From Virgibacillus chiguensis (lineage in GTDB: Bacteria; Bacillota; Bacilli; Bacillales; Amphibacillaceae), in contig NZ_FQXD01000009.1 of assembly GCF_900129865.1 (NCBI RefSeq), positions 1 to 64,000 of the forward strand: DNA of 64,000 bases, in the 5' to 3' direction. Positions 1-8,121 of this stretch are shown piece by piece (within the stretch, counting starts at the first letter, position 1; each line of letters opens with the position of its first letter). A program made the position numbers and the translations under genes. A model generated the notes under the pieces. That model had not been told where the DNA came from. It saw only the letters and a list, made by a program, of their open reading frames with translations, and searched no databases.

Positions 1-1092
1 TACAATAACTTGGCCGGAAACGTAAAAAGGAAATATACGAATTTCTTTGAAGGTGTCATGGATGTTGTCAGTAGTGTAAACAAAGCTGTCGATGACTTTG
101 AAAAAGGAATAGTAAACAGCATTGCGGGCATGGTTACGGGACTGGTAACCGTTGTTAAAGATGCAGGTGTTGTCGCCGTATCTGGAGTTGTTCCTGATCC
201 TGTGGAGCCATCTTGGTTAAAAGATAGCGCAGATGAAACAGTTGATGCCTACACACAAGCTGCGATACAATTCTTACAAGACCCTATACGTGCGGTTGAA
301 TCAACTGCCCAAGCCTTCACAGATACTGTGGAGCAAGAGGGAGTTATGTACGTTACTGGTGCGACCTTCCCTGCCTTGATACCAAGTAGTTTGGCTGTCA
401 AAGGAGCATCAGGCGTTGCCAAACTAGGCGCAGGGGCAGCGAGAAGAACGCCGAAATTATTGGATAGTAAGCCTTTTAGTGGTAATTATTATCGGAAAAA
501 GATAGAGGCAGCTAAAGCTGAAATGGTTAAAGTGACAGAGAAGATCTCTTTTGGTAAAGACTATGCCCTTTCAACTGGTGGCGCAAACTTTATACTAAGA
601 GATAAAGCTCTTGAGGACCACGTCAATCCCCAATTGGTTAATATGAAGAATGGTGGAGGGGGAGAGGCTAAAGGTATAGATAATGTTAAATCAGGAGATA
701 CGAGTTCTCTTGCACCTGGGGGCGGATTGGCTGCACATGAGCTAAAAGGTGGGCATTTAATTGAAAGACATGTTGGAAAAACTGATGGAGAATTATTAGA
801 AAGAATAAGAAACAATCCTAGAATTAATGGCTCTTCTACTTTTAAAGATAGAGCTACTGCTGAGAAAGTTGCTAGTAAGGTCTTAAGCGATCTGAATAAC
901 AAAAAAGCAGTTGAAACTTGGATAAGTAATCCTCAAAGTAAGTCAAACTTAGTCTTAACTTATGAAGGAACCGAAGTCATTGGACGTGGAGTAAAAAGAG
1001 GTTCTACAACTGTTGAAAATATGACAAATGCTAGAATTGTCTTGAAGAAGGATGGAGAAGGGAATTACATTCTAACTGGCTATCCAAATTAA
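1..1092 (+). CDS. Polymorphic toxin C-terminus with RNase A-like domain (5' partial)
   Basis: The frame is open at the left edge and no ribosome site precedes the TTG at 10, so this is the last 363 residues of a longer protein. The first ~140 residues are amphipathic, Ala/Val-rich pre-toxin sequence of the kind found in LXG effectors of type VII secretion; the LXG part would lie outside the window (inference). The last ~125 residues match the bacterial CdiA-CT RNase A-like family: GGHLIERHVGKTD (His codons at 754 and 769), a DRATAEKVA helix, and a closing ILTGYP with Thr (1075) and Tyr (1081), the C-terminal Thr-x-Tyr that I recall as active-site residues in the Yersinia member. It would cleave RNA in competitor cells. 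The immunity gene follows 19 bases downstream. Confidence 0.8.
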   Translation, partial: YNNLAGNVKRKYTNFFEGVMDVVSSVNKAVDDFEKGIVNSIAGMVTGLVTVVKDAGVVAVSGVVPDPVEPSWLKDSADETVDAYTQAAIQFLQDPIRAVESTAQAFTDTVEQEGVMYVTGATFPALIPSSLAVKGASGVAKLGAGAARRTPKLLDSKPFSGNYYRKKIEAAKAEMVKVTEKISFGKDYALSTGGANFILRDKALEDHVNPQLVNMKNGGGGEAKGIDNVKSGDTSSLAPGGGLAAHELKGGHLIERHVGKTDGELLERIRNNPRINGSSTFKDRATAEKVASKVLSDLNNKKAVETWISNPQSKSNLVLTYEGTEVIGRGVKRGSTTVENMTNARIVLKKDGEGNYILTGYPN

Positions 1093-1111
1093 TACTAAAG
1101 GGTGAGATGTT

Positions 1112-1414
1112 ATGTTGTCTTCTAACAAACTAGAAGAACCTGTATTTCAGTTCTTGGCTGGAACTTTTCATCAAGATATTGATTCTCCAGAAGAGGCCTT
1201 ACAAGAATTATTAACAGAGGAAAGTAAAGAGTATCTGGAATTTGCTATTATCTTTTTAACAGATTTTATTGAAAGTGAATATTCAGATAAAGAAAAAAAT
1301 GAATACATTCAATCTTGTGCGGATGGTGTGTACTTTCCGGCTACTGGTTTAAAACCACTTCAGTGGCTCTATCAGGTTATTGAACAAATAAGAGAAGCTG
1401 TTAAAACAAAATAA
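1112..1414 (+). CDS. Immunity protein for the RNase A-like toxin (CdiI-type)
   Basis: This is a 100-residue acidic, mostly helical protein starting at ATG after GGGTGAG (1099-1105). The N-terminal [18 protein letters not shown] block resembles the contact-dependent growth inhibition immunity family paired with RNase A-like CdiA toxins. Position directly behind the toxin on the same strand, with a terminator right after, makes it the cognate inhibitor that binds the toxin in the cytoplasm and protects the producer. The family match is by eye; the pairing is inferred from context. Confidence 0.75.
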   Translation: MLSSNKLEEPVFQFLAGTFHQDIDSPEEALQELLTEESKEYLEFAIIFLTDFIESEYSDKEKNEYIQSCADGVYFPATGLKPLQWLYQVIEQIREAVKTK

Positions 1415-1423
1415 CATTATTAT

Positions 1424-1459
1424 AAACCTTAATTGGCTAATAGCCTTTCAAGGTTTTTT
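1424..1459 (+). terminator. Rho-independent terminator of the toxin-immunity unit
   Basis: AAACCTT (1424-1430) pairs with AAGGTTT (1450-1456), enclosing an inner GGCTA/TAGCC stem, and is followed by TTTT. It closes the toxin-immunity transcript. Confidence 0.7.
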
Positions 1460-1475
1460 ACTTTAACTTACAATT

Positions 1476-1671
1476 GCATGGTCTAACTCCACTGGAGGAC
1501 ATTTGGGATAGGAACACATTTTAATGGTCCTCCTGATATTGATAATCTTGTACCACGAAATAATTACATTAATAGGAGGGGGGAGTTTGGTACGAAATGG
1601 AGACTGAGTGGGCCATTGCATTGAGAGAGATACCGCCCAAAAAGGTCTCTGTTATTATTGAACCGATTTAG
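1476..1671 (+). pseudogene. Decayed DNA/RNA non-specific endonuclease toxin tip
   Basis: No intact frame exists, but three frames in turn spell one nuclease: GGHL up to ~1503, GTHFNGPPDIDNLVP from 1511, then after a shift near 1588 EMETEWAIALREIPPKK and VSVIIEPI, ending at TAG 1669-1671. This is the C-terminal block of the Endonuclease_NS_2 family, a common tip of LXG-type toxins (IDNLVP and the KKV.V.IEPI strand are diagnostic). At least two frameshifts plus loss of the final strand make it dead. It looks like a displaced toxin tip left downstream of the current toxin-immunity pair. Confidence 0.75.
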
Positions 1672-1679
1672 AATTAAAT

Positions 1680-1858
1680 TTTCATCGTGTATCGTTGCGC
1701 GTATTTTCGTTTAATGAAAGAGCAATTCAATTATATCGTAATTAGGATTCAAACAAGAAGGAGTAAGTAGACAAGCGCTGTTTCGAAATGGGAATTGGCA
1801 TGATATGATCCATATGGCCATACTGCAACAAGAATATATGCCAGCTCAAGAAAGCTAA
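1680..1858 (+). pseudogene. GNAT N-acetyltransferase C-terminal remnant
   Basis: Translation from 1680 gives FHRVSLRVFSFNERAIQLYR, stops at TAG near 1741, and resumes in the next frame as LGFKQEGVSRQALFRNG, WHDMIHMAILQQEY and a TAA at 1856-1858. Together these are the last ~58 residues of a RimJ/RimL-type GNAT enzyme with one frameshift and no N-terminal half. It joins the nuclease remnant within ~10 bases, so a deletion probably fused the two fragments. Confidence 0.65.
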
Positions 1859-1911
1859 ATAAGGTTTTTGCGTACTCTTTCTTAAGTTCGTATAATTTAA
1901 AAAACTTTCAA

Positions 1912-1940
1912 TTTACAAATTTATAAATTTAATGTATAAT
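1912..1940 (+). promoter_or_regulatory. Sigma-A-like promoter upstream of a GNAT gene
   Basis: TTTACA (1912-1917) and TATAAT (1935-1940) are separated by 17 bases. Transcription would start near 1947, giving a ~155-base leader before the GNAT gene at 2102; the leader contains the hairpin at 2001-2048. Confidence 0.6.
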
Positions 1941-2000
1941 GTTGGTAAAAATTATATTGCTCGTTTGGAAGAATGTATAGTGAGTCAAGGGTAAATAGCA

Positions 2001-2048
2001 AAAGCAATCTACTTTTATATTGCTAATACAAGTGGATTGCTTTTTTTT
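2001..2048 (+). terminator. Strong hairpin with T-run inside a leader (attenuator or sRNA end)
   Basis: The 14-base arms AAAGCAATCTACTT (2001-2014) and AAGTGGATTGCTTT (2030-2043) pair with a single wobble, and eight T residues follow (2041-2048). No gene ends just upstream. It therefore terminates either a ~100-base transcript from the promoter at 1912-1940 or the transcript of the downstream gene conditionally. Confidence 0.65.
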
Positions 2049-2101
2049 ATGTTTTCAACGAAGGGCAGACTTCATTTTCAAAGAATAGGTGGGGATTTAT
2101 A

Positions 2102-2515
2102 ATGGCAATTCAATATTTAGAAAATAGCTGTAATGATCAAGAGCAAATAACGGCTTTGTATGACAATGTAAAATGGACAGCATATACAGATGATGTTCCT
2201 AATTTAATGCAAGCGATAGCACATTCACTATCTGTGATAACAGCATGGGATAATAATCATTTAGTAGGTCTCATTCGCGTCGTTGGGGACGGCTATACGA
2301 TTATTTATATTCAGGACATTTTAGTAAACGAAGCGTACCAAAATCAAGGGGTCGGATCTGCATTAATGCAGCGGGTGTTGGATAAATATCGAGATGTGCG
2401 CCAAAAAGTCCTTCTGACAATAGATGAACCTGGTGTAAGAGCTTTTTATGAAAAACATGGATTTAAATCGTGTGATAAGGGCAGTTTAGTAGCCTTTGCC
2501 AAATTGCATGCATAG
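2102..2515 (+). CDS. GNAT family N-acetyltransferase
   Basis: This 137-residue protein should transfer an acetyl group from acetyl-CoA to an amine; the substrate is unknown. The acetyl-CoA loop is visible as YQNQGVGSALMQ (R/Q-x-x-G-x-G/A type) around residue 80, preceded by the conserved IQDILVN strand, and the C-terminal GVRAFYEKHGFK is the usual GNAT helix and strand. AGGTGGGG lies 7 bases before the ATG. It is expressed from a leader with a terminator-like hairpin. Confidence 0.85.
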   Translation: MAIQYLENSCNDQEQITALYDNVKWTAYTDDVPNLMQAIAHSLSVITAWDNNHLVGLIRVVGDGYTIIYIQDILVNEAYQNQGVGSALMQRVLDKYRDVRQKVLLTIDEPGVRAFYEKHGFKSCDKGSLVAFAKLHA

Positions 2516-2573
2516 TTCGCATTACAATACTAATGAAATGCGTTCAATTTTTAAAGAAACAGGAGGAATGAAG

Positions 2574-3537
2574 GTGAAATATGATTCTGTCTTATCAGAA
2601 CCATTATATAAGGAAGTGGAGTTCTATGCTTGGGAAAAGCGACTTTTTCAAACAAGTTTTGTTAAAAGATTGAAGTATCTTGCACACTTCGGTGGTGGTG
2701 CCTTTATGTCTCCTGTTGTGCATAGTAGGTATGAACATACTGTAGGAGTGTGGAAGTTGGCGGCACTTTATTTTCCAAATCATGATGTCTTAAGGGCAGC
2801 AGCCATTTTACATGATATTGGTCATTTACCATTTTCCCATGCGGTCGAAAAACCATTAGATTACAATCATCATGCTCTAACAGAAGCATACATACAAGAT
2901 GGGGAAATTGCTTCCATTCTCCATAGTGCTAATTTACAGCCTGAAGATGTTGTGCAATATCTTCGTCAACCTTCTCCTTTAACAGGGACAAGGGAGGTTT
3001 TAGGTTTGGATCATTTAGATAGTTTTTTACGAGATACGTACATGAGTGGCAGAATGGAAGAATTGCGCCAGGGAAGTATTAAAGCGAATTCATTGTTCAG
3101 ATCGAGGTGTAGAAACAGATAAACAAACGGGTCTTCAATTACTTCGATTAATTATTCGAGATCATGAACTATTTCTTTCGCCCCTATTATTAGCAGTAGA
3201 TCGGTTGCTAGCAGAAGCTATTTCGATTTTGTGGAACAATGGTGGCGAAAGTAAGGAAGCGTTCGCTAAACAAACGGATGCAGATGTCATTGCTATATTA
3301 AAGTGCTCGCAAAATCCGAAAGTGCGAGCTATTATCCATACTATTTTATACCATCCTGAGCAAATTTATGTACATCAAGCCACATCGGAACAAGGTATCC
3401 GTTGTGGCGTTAGAAAGGTGTATCAAAAAAGCCCTATTGCAAACGGAAGGGCTTTAGCTGAAACCGTAGAAGGAAAAGCAATACTAAACCGTTTGGAGCA
3501 ATTAAAAAAAGAATACGAGGTAAGTATTCCTTTATGA
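2574..3537 (+). pseudogene. HD-domain phosphohydrolase, interrupted by a frameshift
   Basis: The first frame carries HSRYEHTVGVWKLA and ILHDIGHLPFSHAVE (the His and His-Asp metal ligands of HD hydrolases) and runs past RMEELRQ to a stop at 3120. The continuation EVLKRIHCSDRGVETDKQTG lies one frame over, with the shift between about 3065 and 3075. Joined, it would be ~320 residues, a normal size for HD hydrolases acting on nucleotides. GTG 2574 is preferred because AGGAGG (2561-2566) is 7 bases before it, whereas ATG 2568 is only one base away. A sequencing error cannot be excluded; both halves otherwise look intact. Confidence 0.75.
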
Positions 3538-3589
3538 GCTTAATGAGGCGGGGAGGAGTATTAAAAAAAGTGACAATGGGTCTAATTAA

Positions 3590-3601
3590 ACAAACGTTTG
3601 T
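3590..3601. promoter_or_regulatory. Perfect 12-base dyad, possible operator
   Basis: ACAAACGTTTGT is a perfect palindrome in the gap behind the HD gene, upstream of a possible 19-residue reading frame. TetR and LacI family operators often look like this, but no regulator gene adjoins it. Confidence 0.3.
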
Positions 3602-3639
3602 ATGAAATAGTTTAGCTAGAAAAGTGGTGGGAGAGGTCA

Positions 3640-3699
3640 ATGAATCCTTACCGCTTGCCAGAGATGTTAACTAAGTTTATGCAGGGCAGAAAACGATAA
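3640..3699 (+). CDS. Possible 19-residue ORF or gene remnant
   Basis: ATG at 3640 follows GGGAGAGG (3629-3636) and encodes MNPYRLPEMLTKFMQGRKR before TAA. I do not recognise it. The good ribosome site is the only support; it could be the leftover start of a lost gene. Confidence 0.25.
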   Translation: MNPYRLPEMLTKFMQGRKR

Positions 3700-3787
3700 C
3701 AGCGACATCGTAAGCAAAAAACGCTTTTCTTCAAAGAAACTTAAACTTAGCTCCCCTCTGCCCTTATTACCATCTTCTTGACAGATA

Positions 3788-4273
3788 TTAGCGCAACTGT
3801 TTTACAAAGCAAACTCTATCTTGACCTTTTCCATCATAATTAGTCGTAACGTCAACACCGTCGAGCTGTTTATTTCCTTCCTCGATGTCAAAGCCCATTT
3901 TCTTATGGTAAGCAATCGAAGTTTTATTGACAGGCGAAGTTACACAGCGGACAATTTGACGGTTATGCTGTTTAGCCACCGTAAAAAAGCGCTTATATAA
4001 TAATGTCCCAATTTGTTGATTTCTATATGGAGGATGAACACCGATGAAATGAATGTATGCTTCATTCACTTTAGACGGAGAGAGGAATCCAATAAGAAAG
4101 CCTACAATCTCCCCCTCTATTTTTGCAACAAAGCTTGTATTTGTAAAGTGATCGAAAAATAGCTTCGGTAACATAGCTGCCATATCCCTTCCTCCCCACC
4201 ATTCATTAATGAGTGGTGCTAGTGAATAGAAGTCGGAACCGTTAACAAAACGAATATGTATGCTTGCATGCAT
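3788..4273 (-). CDS. GNAT family N-acetyltransferase
   Basis: This 161-residue protein is read leftward. The core is intact: FVAKIEGEIVGFLIGFLS, then EAYIHFIGVHPPYRNQQIGT with the acetyl-CoA pyrophosphate loop, and the SIAYHKKMGFDIEEG motif near the C-terminus. The final GVDVTTNYDGKGQDRVCFVK segment occurs in a subgroup of Bacillus GNAT proteins. Substrate unknown. It is monocistronic and convergent with the HD gene. Confidence 0.85.
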   Translation of the reverse strand: MHASIHIRFVNGSDFYSLAPLINEWWGGRDMAAMLPKLFFDHFTNTSFVAKIEGEIVGFLIGFLSPSKVNEAYIHFIGVHPPYRNQQIGTLLYKRFFTVAKQHNRQIVRCVTSPVNKTSIAYHKKMGFDIEEGNKQLDGVDVTTNYDGKGQDRVCFVKQLR

Positions 4274-4539
4274 GATTTCCTTACCCCTTTTACTTTATAT
4301 TTTCCCATATTGTATCATAGGCTTCAAAGCTATTCGGAACTGTTTTTTTTTTTTTGAGGATAAGAAGAATGATAGCAGCTTTGTAAATTCCATTTTATGT
4401 AATAGATACATTGAAAAAAATGAATCATTTACAAACAGAATCTTTCGAAAAGTTATGATAAACTAGAACATAACAATTCATAGAGAGCTAGATTTTTCAT
4501 TTAATTCTATCAAGCGTATGCAAGAGGGGGATTAGACTC

Positions 4540-5172
4540 ATGGAATGGTATTTAAAATTTATTTTAGTGGGGTTTTCCATTGCCTTGCCTGTTGGGGCGA
4601 TTACTGTAGAAATGACGAAACAAGGCTTGAAGAATGGCTTCTTTCATGGGTGGGCTGTTGGCTTTGGTGGAATGACAATTGATGCGTTGCTGATTCTGGC
4701 GTTATACTTTGGTTTTGCGCAAATATTATCATTACCTTATGTACAACTACCTTTATGGGTGATTGGCGCAGTGTTTTTATTTATGCTTGCTTACGACTCC
4801 ATTAAAAATGCGGATAAGGATATTACAATGGCAGGAGGGAAGGTAAATCGCTCCTTAGCAAAAACGTATCGGAATGGATTGCTAGTGGCTGTTTCTCCAG
4901 GAAATCTAGTTTTTTGGGTTTCCATATTCGGAGTCGTTTTAGCGGATTCTTACTCTCAATCAGGACAGGCTAGCTTCATTATTTCTGCTTTAGGTATATT
5001 AACAGGGATTCTTTTGCATGATGTTGGCTTGTTATCTGTGGTTTCCATTACCCGTAAAGTGATGAGCAGAGCGATGATTAAATGGACATCCGTGGTTGCA
5101 GGCGTAATGTTATTCGGTTTTGGTTGTTATTTTCTCTATGAGTTTTATGTGAATGTACAAAATGTATTGTAA
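4540..5172 (+). CDS. LysE family translocator
   Basis: This 210-residue integral membrane protein has about six hydrophobic segments. The start FILVGFSIALPVGAITVEMT is the LysE/RhtB signature (GFxxxxxPGP-like, here ALPVGA), and SPGNLVFWVSIFG in the middle corresponds to the conserved second repeat. The family exports amino acids or related small molecules; the substrate cannot be told here. GAGGGGG precedes the ATG and a terminator follows. It stands alone. Confidence 0.85.
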   Translation: MEWYLKFILVGFSIALPVGAITVEMTKQGLKNGFFHGWAVGFGGMTIDALLILALYFGFAQILSLPYVQLPLWVIGAVFLFMLAYDSIKNADKDITMAGGKVNRSLAKTYRNGLLVAVSPGNLVFWVSIFGVVLADSYSQSGQASFIISALGILTGILLHDVGLLSVVSITRKVMSRAMIKWTSVVAGVMLFGFGCYFLYEFYVNVQNVL

Positions 5173-5217
5173 CCAAGGTTATAGTTTATATAGAAAGTGT
5201 TCAACATTAGGGTGTTT

Positions 5218-5250
5218 AAAAACTGATCAATGGCGGTCAGTTTTTGTTTT
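5218..5250 (+). terminator. Terminator behind the LysE-type gene
   Basis: AAAAACTGA (5218-5226) pairs with TCAGTTTTT (5237-5245), followed by GTTTT. Confidence 0.7.
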
Positions 5251-5643
5251 GGTTAATTTGCTCTTTTAAAAGAAAAATAACTTTCACCAGAAAGGATCTA
5301 ATTGCTTAATTTTTCATAGTTAACGTAATAGTTGCGTTCATGAATAAATGATTATATGATAATGCTTAGCATATTTGCTTCTGGAAAAGATGACGCCATT
5401 TATTCCAAATAGAAGGTGTTGTAACCTTATTTCAAGGATTGCAAATATGCATTGGTTACATCTAAATGGCTCGTTTTATAAGGGATAGTATGTAGTAAAG
5501 ATAAGATTTACCTTAGATGCTTAAAGGAATAGATGACTAGCAAAAAAATAGTGAATGGATATATGTATGAAACTATTAAGTTGAGGATATTTATCAGAAT
5601 TATATAAAAAACAATAAATTTCGAGCATACAAGGAGGAAATAA
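5251..5643. other. Non-coding gap with one inverted repeat
   Basis: The gap before the rRNA methyltransferase holds the inverted pair GCATATTTGC (5369-5378) and GCAAATATGC (5441-5450), 62 bases apart. I see no reading frame and no recognised riboswitch. A ribosome site (AAGGAGG, about 5631-5637) belongs to the next gene. Confidence 0.4.
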
Positions 5644-7032
5644 ATGGCGTACAAATATAATGACAATACTTTTATAATGGAAATAACGCAGTTTGATGCA
5701 AAAGGATCTGGAAGAGCGGTTATTCAACGTGAAAACAAACAAGGTAAACGGAAAAAACAACACATCACCATTCCCTACACACTTCCTGGAGAAAGGGTGC
5801 AAGCGACACTTGTGCCTCCGTATCGAAATAGAGTTGCCAAGCCAGATCAAATTATCGAAGCCCATCCAGAACGCATCGAGCCAGCATGTCTTCATTTTGG
5901 TAAATGCGGTGGCTGTTCTTGGCAGCATATATCATATGCAACTCAATTAAAGAAAAAAACTTCCCAAGTAAAACAATTATTAGAAGAGCAACACTTTGAT
6001 TCCAATGTCGTACAATCAACTATTGGTGCAGATGAAGCTTGGTATTACCGAAATAAAATGGAATTTACATTTAATAAAGCCGGTGATCTTGGTTTACATG
6101 AAAAGGGTAATTATCAAAATATTATTCCTTTAGAAACATGCTTCATTGCCAGTCAGGAAATGGTGAATGCAACGATGGAAGTAGCTAAGTGGGCTCAAAC
6201 ACACAGGTTGTCAGGCTATGATAAAGAAACGAAAGAAGGGCTGCTCCGTCATTTAATGGTGCGTCATTCCCAAGCAACTGGCGAAATGATGCTCGCTCTA
6301 TTCGCAACAGAAAGCCCAGTTGAATCTCCTGCTTTGTCGGATCTTAAGGAACGCATAAAGGATAAATTTCCGTCTGTAACAAGCTTGCTTTGGTTGGAAA
6401 ATCGGGATATTGCTGATAAAGTACAAGCGCAGCAAGTCCATGTTCTTGCAGGGCGAGATTTTATTTACGATGAATTGGCTGGTTATCGCTATCGATTGTG
6501 GTATGATACATTCTTTCAAACAAATCCGAAACAAGCGGAAAAATTAGTAGAATTAGCACTAGAAATGGCTCAACCTCAAGCAACAGATAAAATGATTGAC
6601 TTGTTCTGTGGTGTTGGTACCTTTTCTTTACCGTTTGCAAGTCGTGTTTCACAACTTGCTGGAATAGAAATCGTAGAATCCTCCATTGCATCGGCAAAAC
6701 GGAATGCCTCAGACAATGGTGTTCATAATACATTATTCTTAGCTCAGGATGCTCGCCACGGTCTTAGAAAGATGCTTGAAACATTTGGTAATCCTGATGT
6801 ATTGCTACTCGATCCCCCTCGGTCAGGAGCGGGCGGAAAAGTCATGCGTCGGATTGCGCGTTCAAAGCCAAAGCGCATTGTCTATGTATCTTGTAATCCA
6901 AAAACACTTGCTTCAGATATAAAAGAGCTTGTCCCGTTTGGCTATCAACTAGAAGTGGTTCAACCGGTTGATTTGTTTCCACAAACGTATCACGTGGAGT
7001 GTGTGGCGTTGCTAGAGTTGAAACAAGAATAG
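5644..7032 (+). CDS. rlmD: 23S rRNA (uracil-C5)-methyltransferase, RlmD/RlmCD type
   Basis: This 462-residue SAM-dependent enzyme makes 5-methyluridine in 23S rRNA. An N-terminal TRAM RNA-binding domain (residues ~1-60) is followed by four iron-sulfur cysteines, C82, C88, C91 (GKCGGCSWQH) and C166. The SAM site DLFCGVGTFSLPFA lies near residue 320, DPPRSG near 384, and the catalytic Cys is C417 in YVSCNPKTLASD. Length is normal. The B. subtilis counterpart RlmCD modifies two positions; RlmD is the common database name. AAGGAGG lies upstream and the gene appears to be alone. Confidence 0.88.
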   Translation: MAYKYNDNTFIMEITQFDAKGSGRAVIQRENKQGKRKKQHITIPYTLPGERVQATLVPPYRNRVAKPDQIIEAHPERIEPACLHFGKCGGCSWQHISYATQLKKKTSQVKQLLEEQHFDSNVVQSTIGADEAWYYRNKMEFTFNKAGDLGLHEKGNYQNIIPLETCFIASQEMVNATMEVAKWAQTHRLSGYDKETKEGLLRHLMVRHSQATGEMMLALFATESPVESPALSDLKERIKDKFPSVTSLLWLENRDIADKVQAQQVHVLAGRDFIYDELAGYRYRLWYDTFFQTNPKQAEKLVELALEMAQPQATDKMIDLFCGVGTFSLPFASRVSQLAGIEIVESSIASAKRNASDNGVHNTLFLAQDARHGLRKMLETFGNPDVLLLDPPRSGAGGKVMRRIARSKPKRIVYVSCNPKTLASDIKELVPFGYQLEVVQPVDLFPQTYHVECVALLELKQE

Positions 7033-7118
7033 ATTTCCAATGGGGTGTTAATAGGTTTTTTCTTCTGCATTTTCGATTCACTGAACAGAATGGTAATAGA
7101 TAAGCGAGGAGGTTAAGT

Positions 7119-8114
7119 TTGCAAGCTACATGTGTGAAATTCTGTGAGTTTGGAGCACCAACTAGAGTGTTGCAAGTTGGAAACCGATATTTATCGCCAC
7201 CAGCAGCCGACGAAGTGCTTGTTCGAATGCTAGCACGTCCAATCAATCCTTCTGATCTTATTCCTATTAGAGGATCTTATGCACATCGTATTTCTTTGCC
7301 TAATATTCCTGGATATGAAGGTGTTGGCATCATTGAAGAAGTTGGTGAAGCGGTTTCTAAACAGCTTGTCGGCATGCGAGTCCTTCCTTTACGTGGAGAA
7401 GGAACTTGGCAGGAATTTGTGCAAACAAAAAAGGAGTATGTGGTTCCAATTCCTGATGCTATTCCTAATTATATAGCCTGTCAGTTATATATAAATCCGA
7501 TAACAGCGTGGGTGATTTGTACAGAAGTATTACGCTTAAAAGAAGGGGACGTGCTACTTGTTAATGCAGCTGGTTCTTCTATTGGTAGGATTATGGCACA
7601 ATTATCTAGGTTAATCGGCTTTGAGATGATTGCAGTATTACGAAATGATCATCATAAAAAGGAGCTACAACGATTAGGCGTTGCGCATGTAATTCATTCG
7701 ACAAATACAACGAAATCCATCTATCATAATGTGATGGAGATCACCAATGGGAATGGTGTAGCAGCTGCAATTGATGCTGTAGGAGGCTTTTCTGGAACAG
7801 AGCTAGCTTTGTGTGTACAACCTGATGGTGATTTTTTAACACTTGGTTTGTTATCAGGAGTTCCTGTTGATTGGAAGTTGGTTTCGACACAAGCAAAAGT
7901 TAATGCGCGTTTATTTCATTTAAGACATTGGAATAAGCAAGTTTCTACACATGATTGGCAAAAAGCCTTCAAACAAATAATTCAATTCATCGTCGAAGGA
8001 AAAGTAACTTTGATGAAGCATGCGGCAACTTATCCTTTATTTGAGGTTAAAGAAGCTGTGCAATGTGCTGAAACAGCTCAATCCAATATGGGGAAGGTTA
8101 TTTTAATAAATTAA
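7119..8114 (+). CDS. Medium-chain dehydrogenase/reductase (quinone or enoyl-thioester reductase-like)
   Basis: This 331-residue MDR superfamily protein starts at TTG behind GAGGAGG. It has the GroES-like N-terminal half (RPINPSDLIPIRG, NIPGYEGVGIIEEVGEAV) and a Rossmann fold with NAAGSSIGRIMAQLSRLIG near residue 150. The catalytic zinc ligands of alcohol dehydrogenases are absent, so it should be a zinc-independent NADPH oxidoreductase of the MECR/quinone reductase type. INPITAWV matches the conserved NPxTA motif of MECR-like enzymes. Substrate unknown. Confidence 0.8.
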   Translation: MQATCVKFCEFGAPTRVLQVGNRYLSPPAADEVLVRMLARPINPSDLIPIRGSYAHRISLPNIPGYEGVGIIEEVGEAVSKQLVGMRVLPLRGEGTWQEFVQTKKEYVVPIPDAIPNYIACQLYINPITAWVICTEVLRLKEGDVLLVNAAGSSIGRIMAQLSRLIGFEMIAVLRNDHHKKELQRLGVAHVIHSTNTTKSIYHNVMEITNGNGVAAAIDAVGGFSGTELALCVQPDGDFLTLGLLSGVPVDWKLVSTQAKVNARLFHLRHWNKQVSTHDWQKAFKQIIQFIVEGKVTLMKHAATYPLFEVKEAVQCAETAQSNMGKVILIN

Positions 8115-8121
8115 TAAACAA

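Noticed and set aside
561-902. Leftward 113-codon frame inside the toxin gene
   Set aside because: Complement of a gene with clear family motifs; composition is not protein-like.
5521-5928. Leftward 135-codon frame over the rlmD start
   Set aside because: Antisense to the TRAM domain; the rlmD frame has full motif support.
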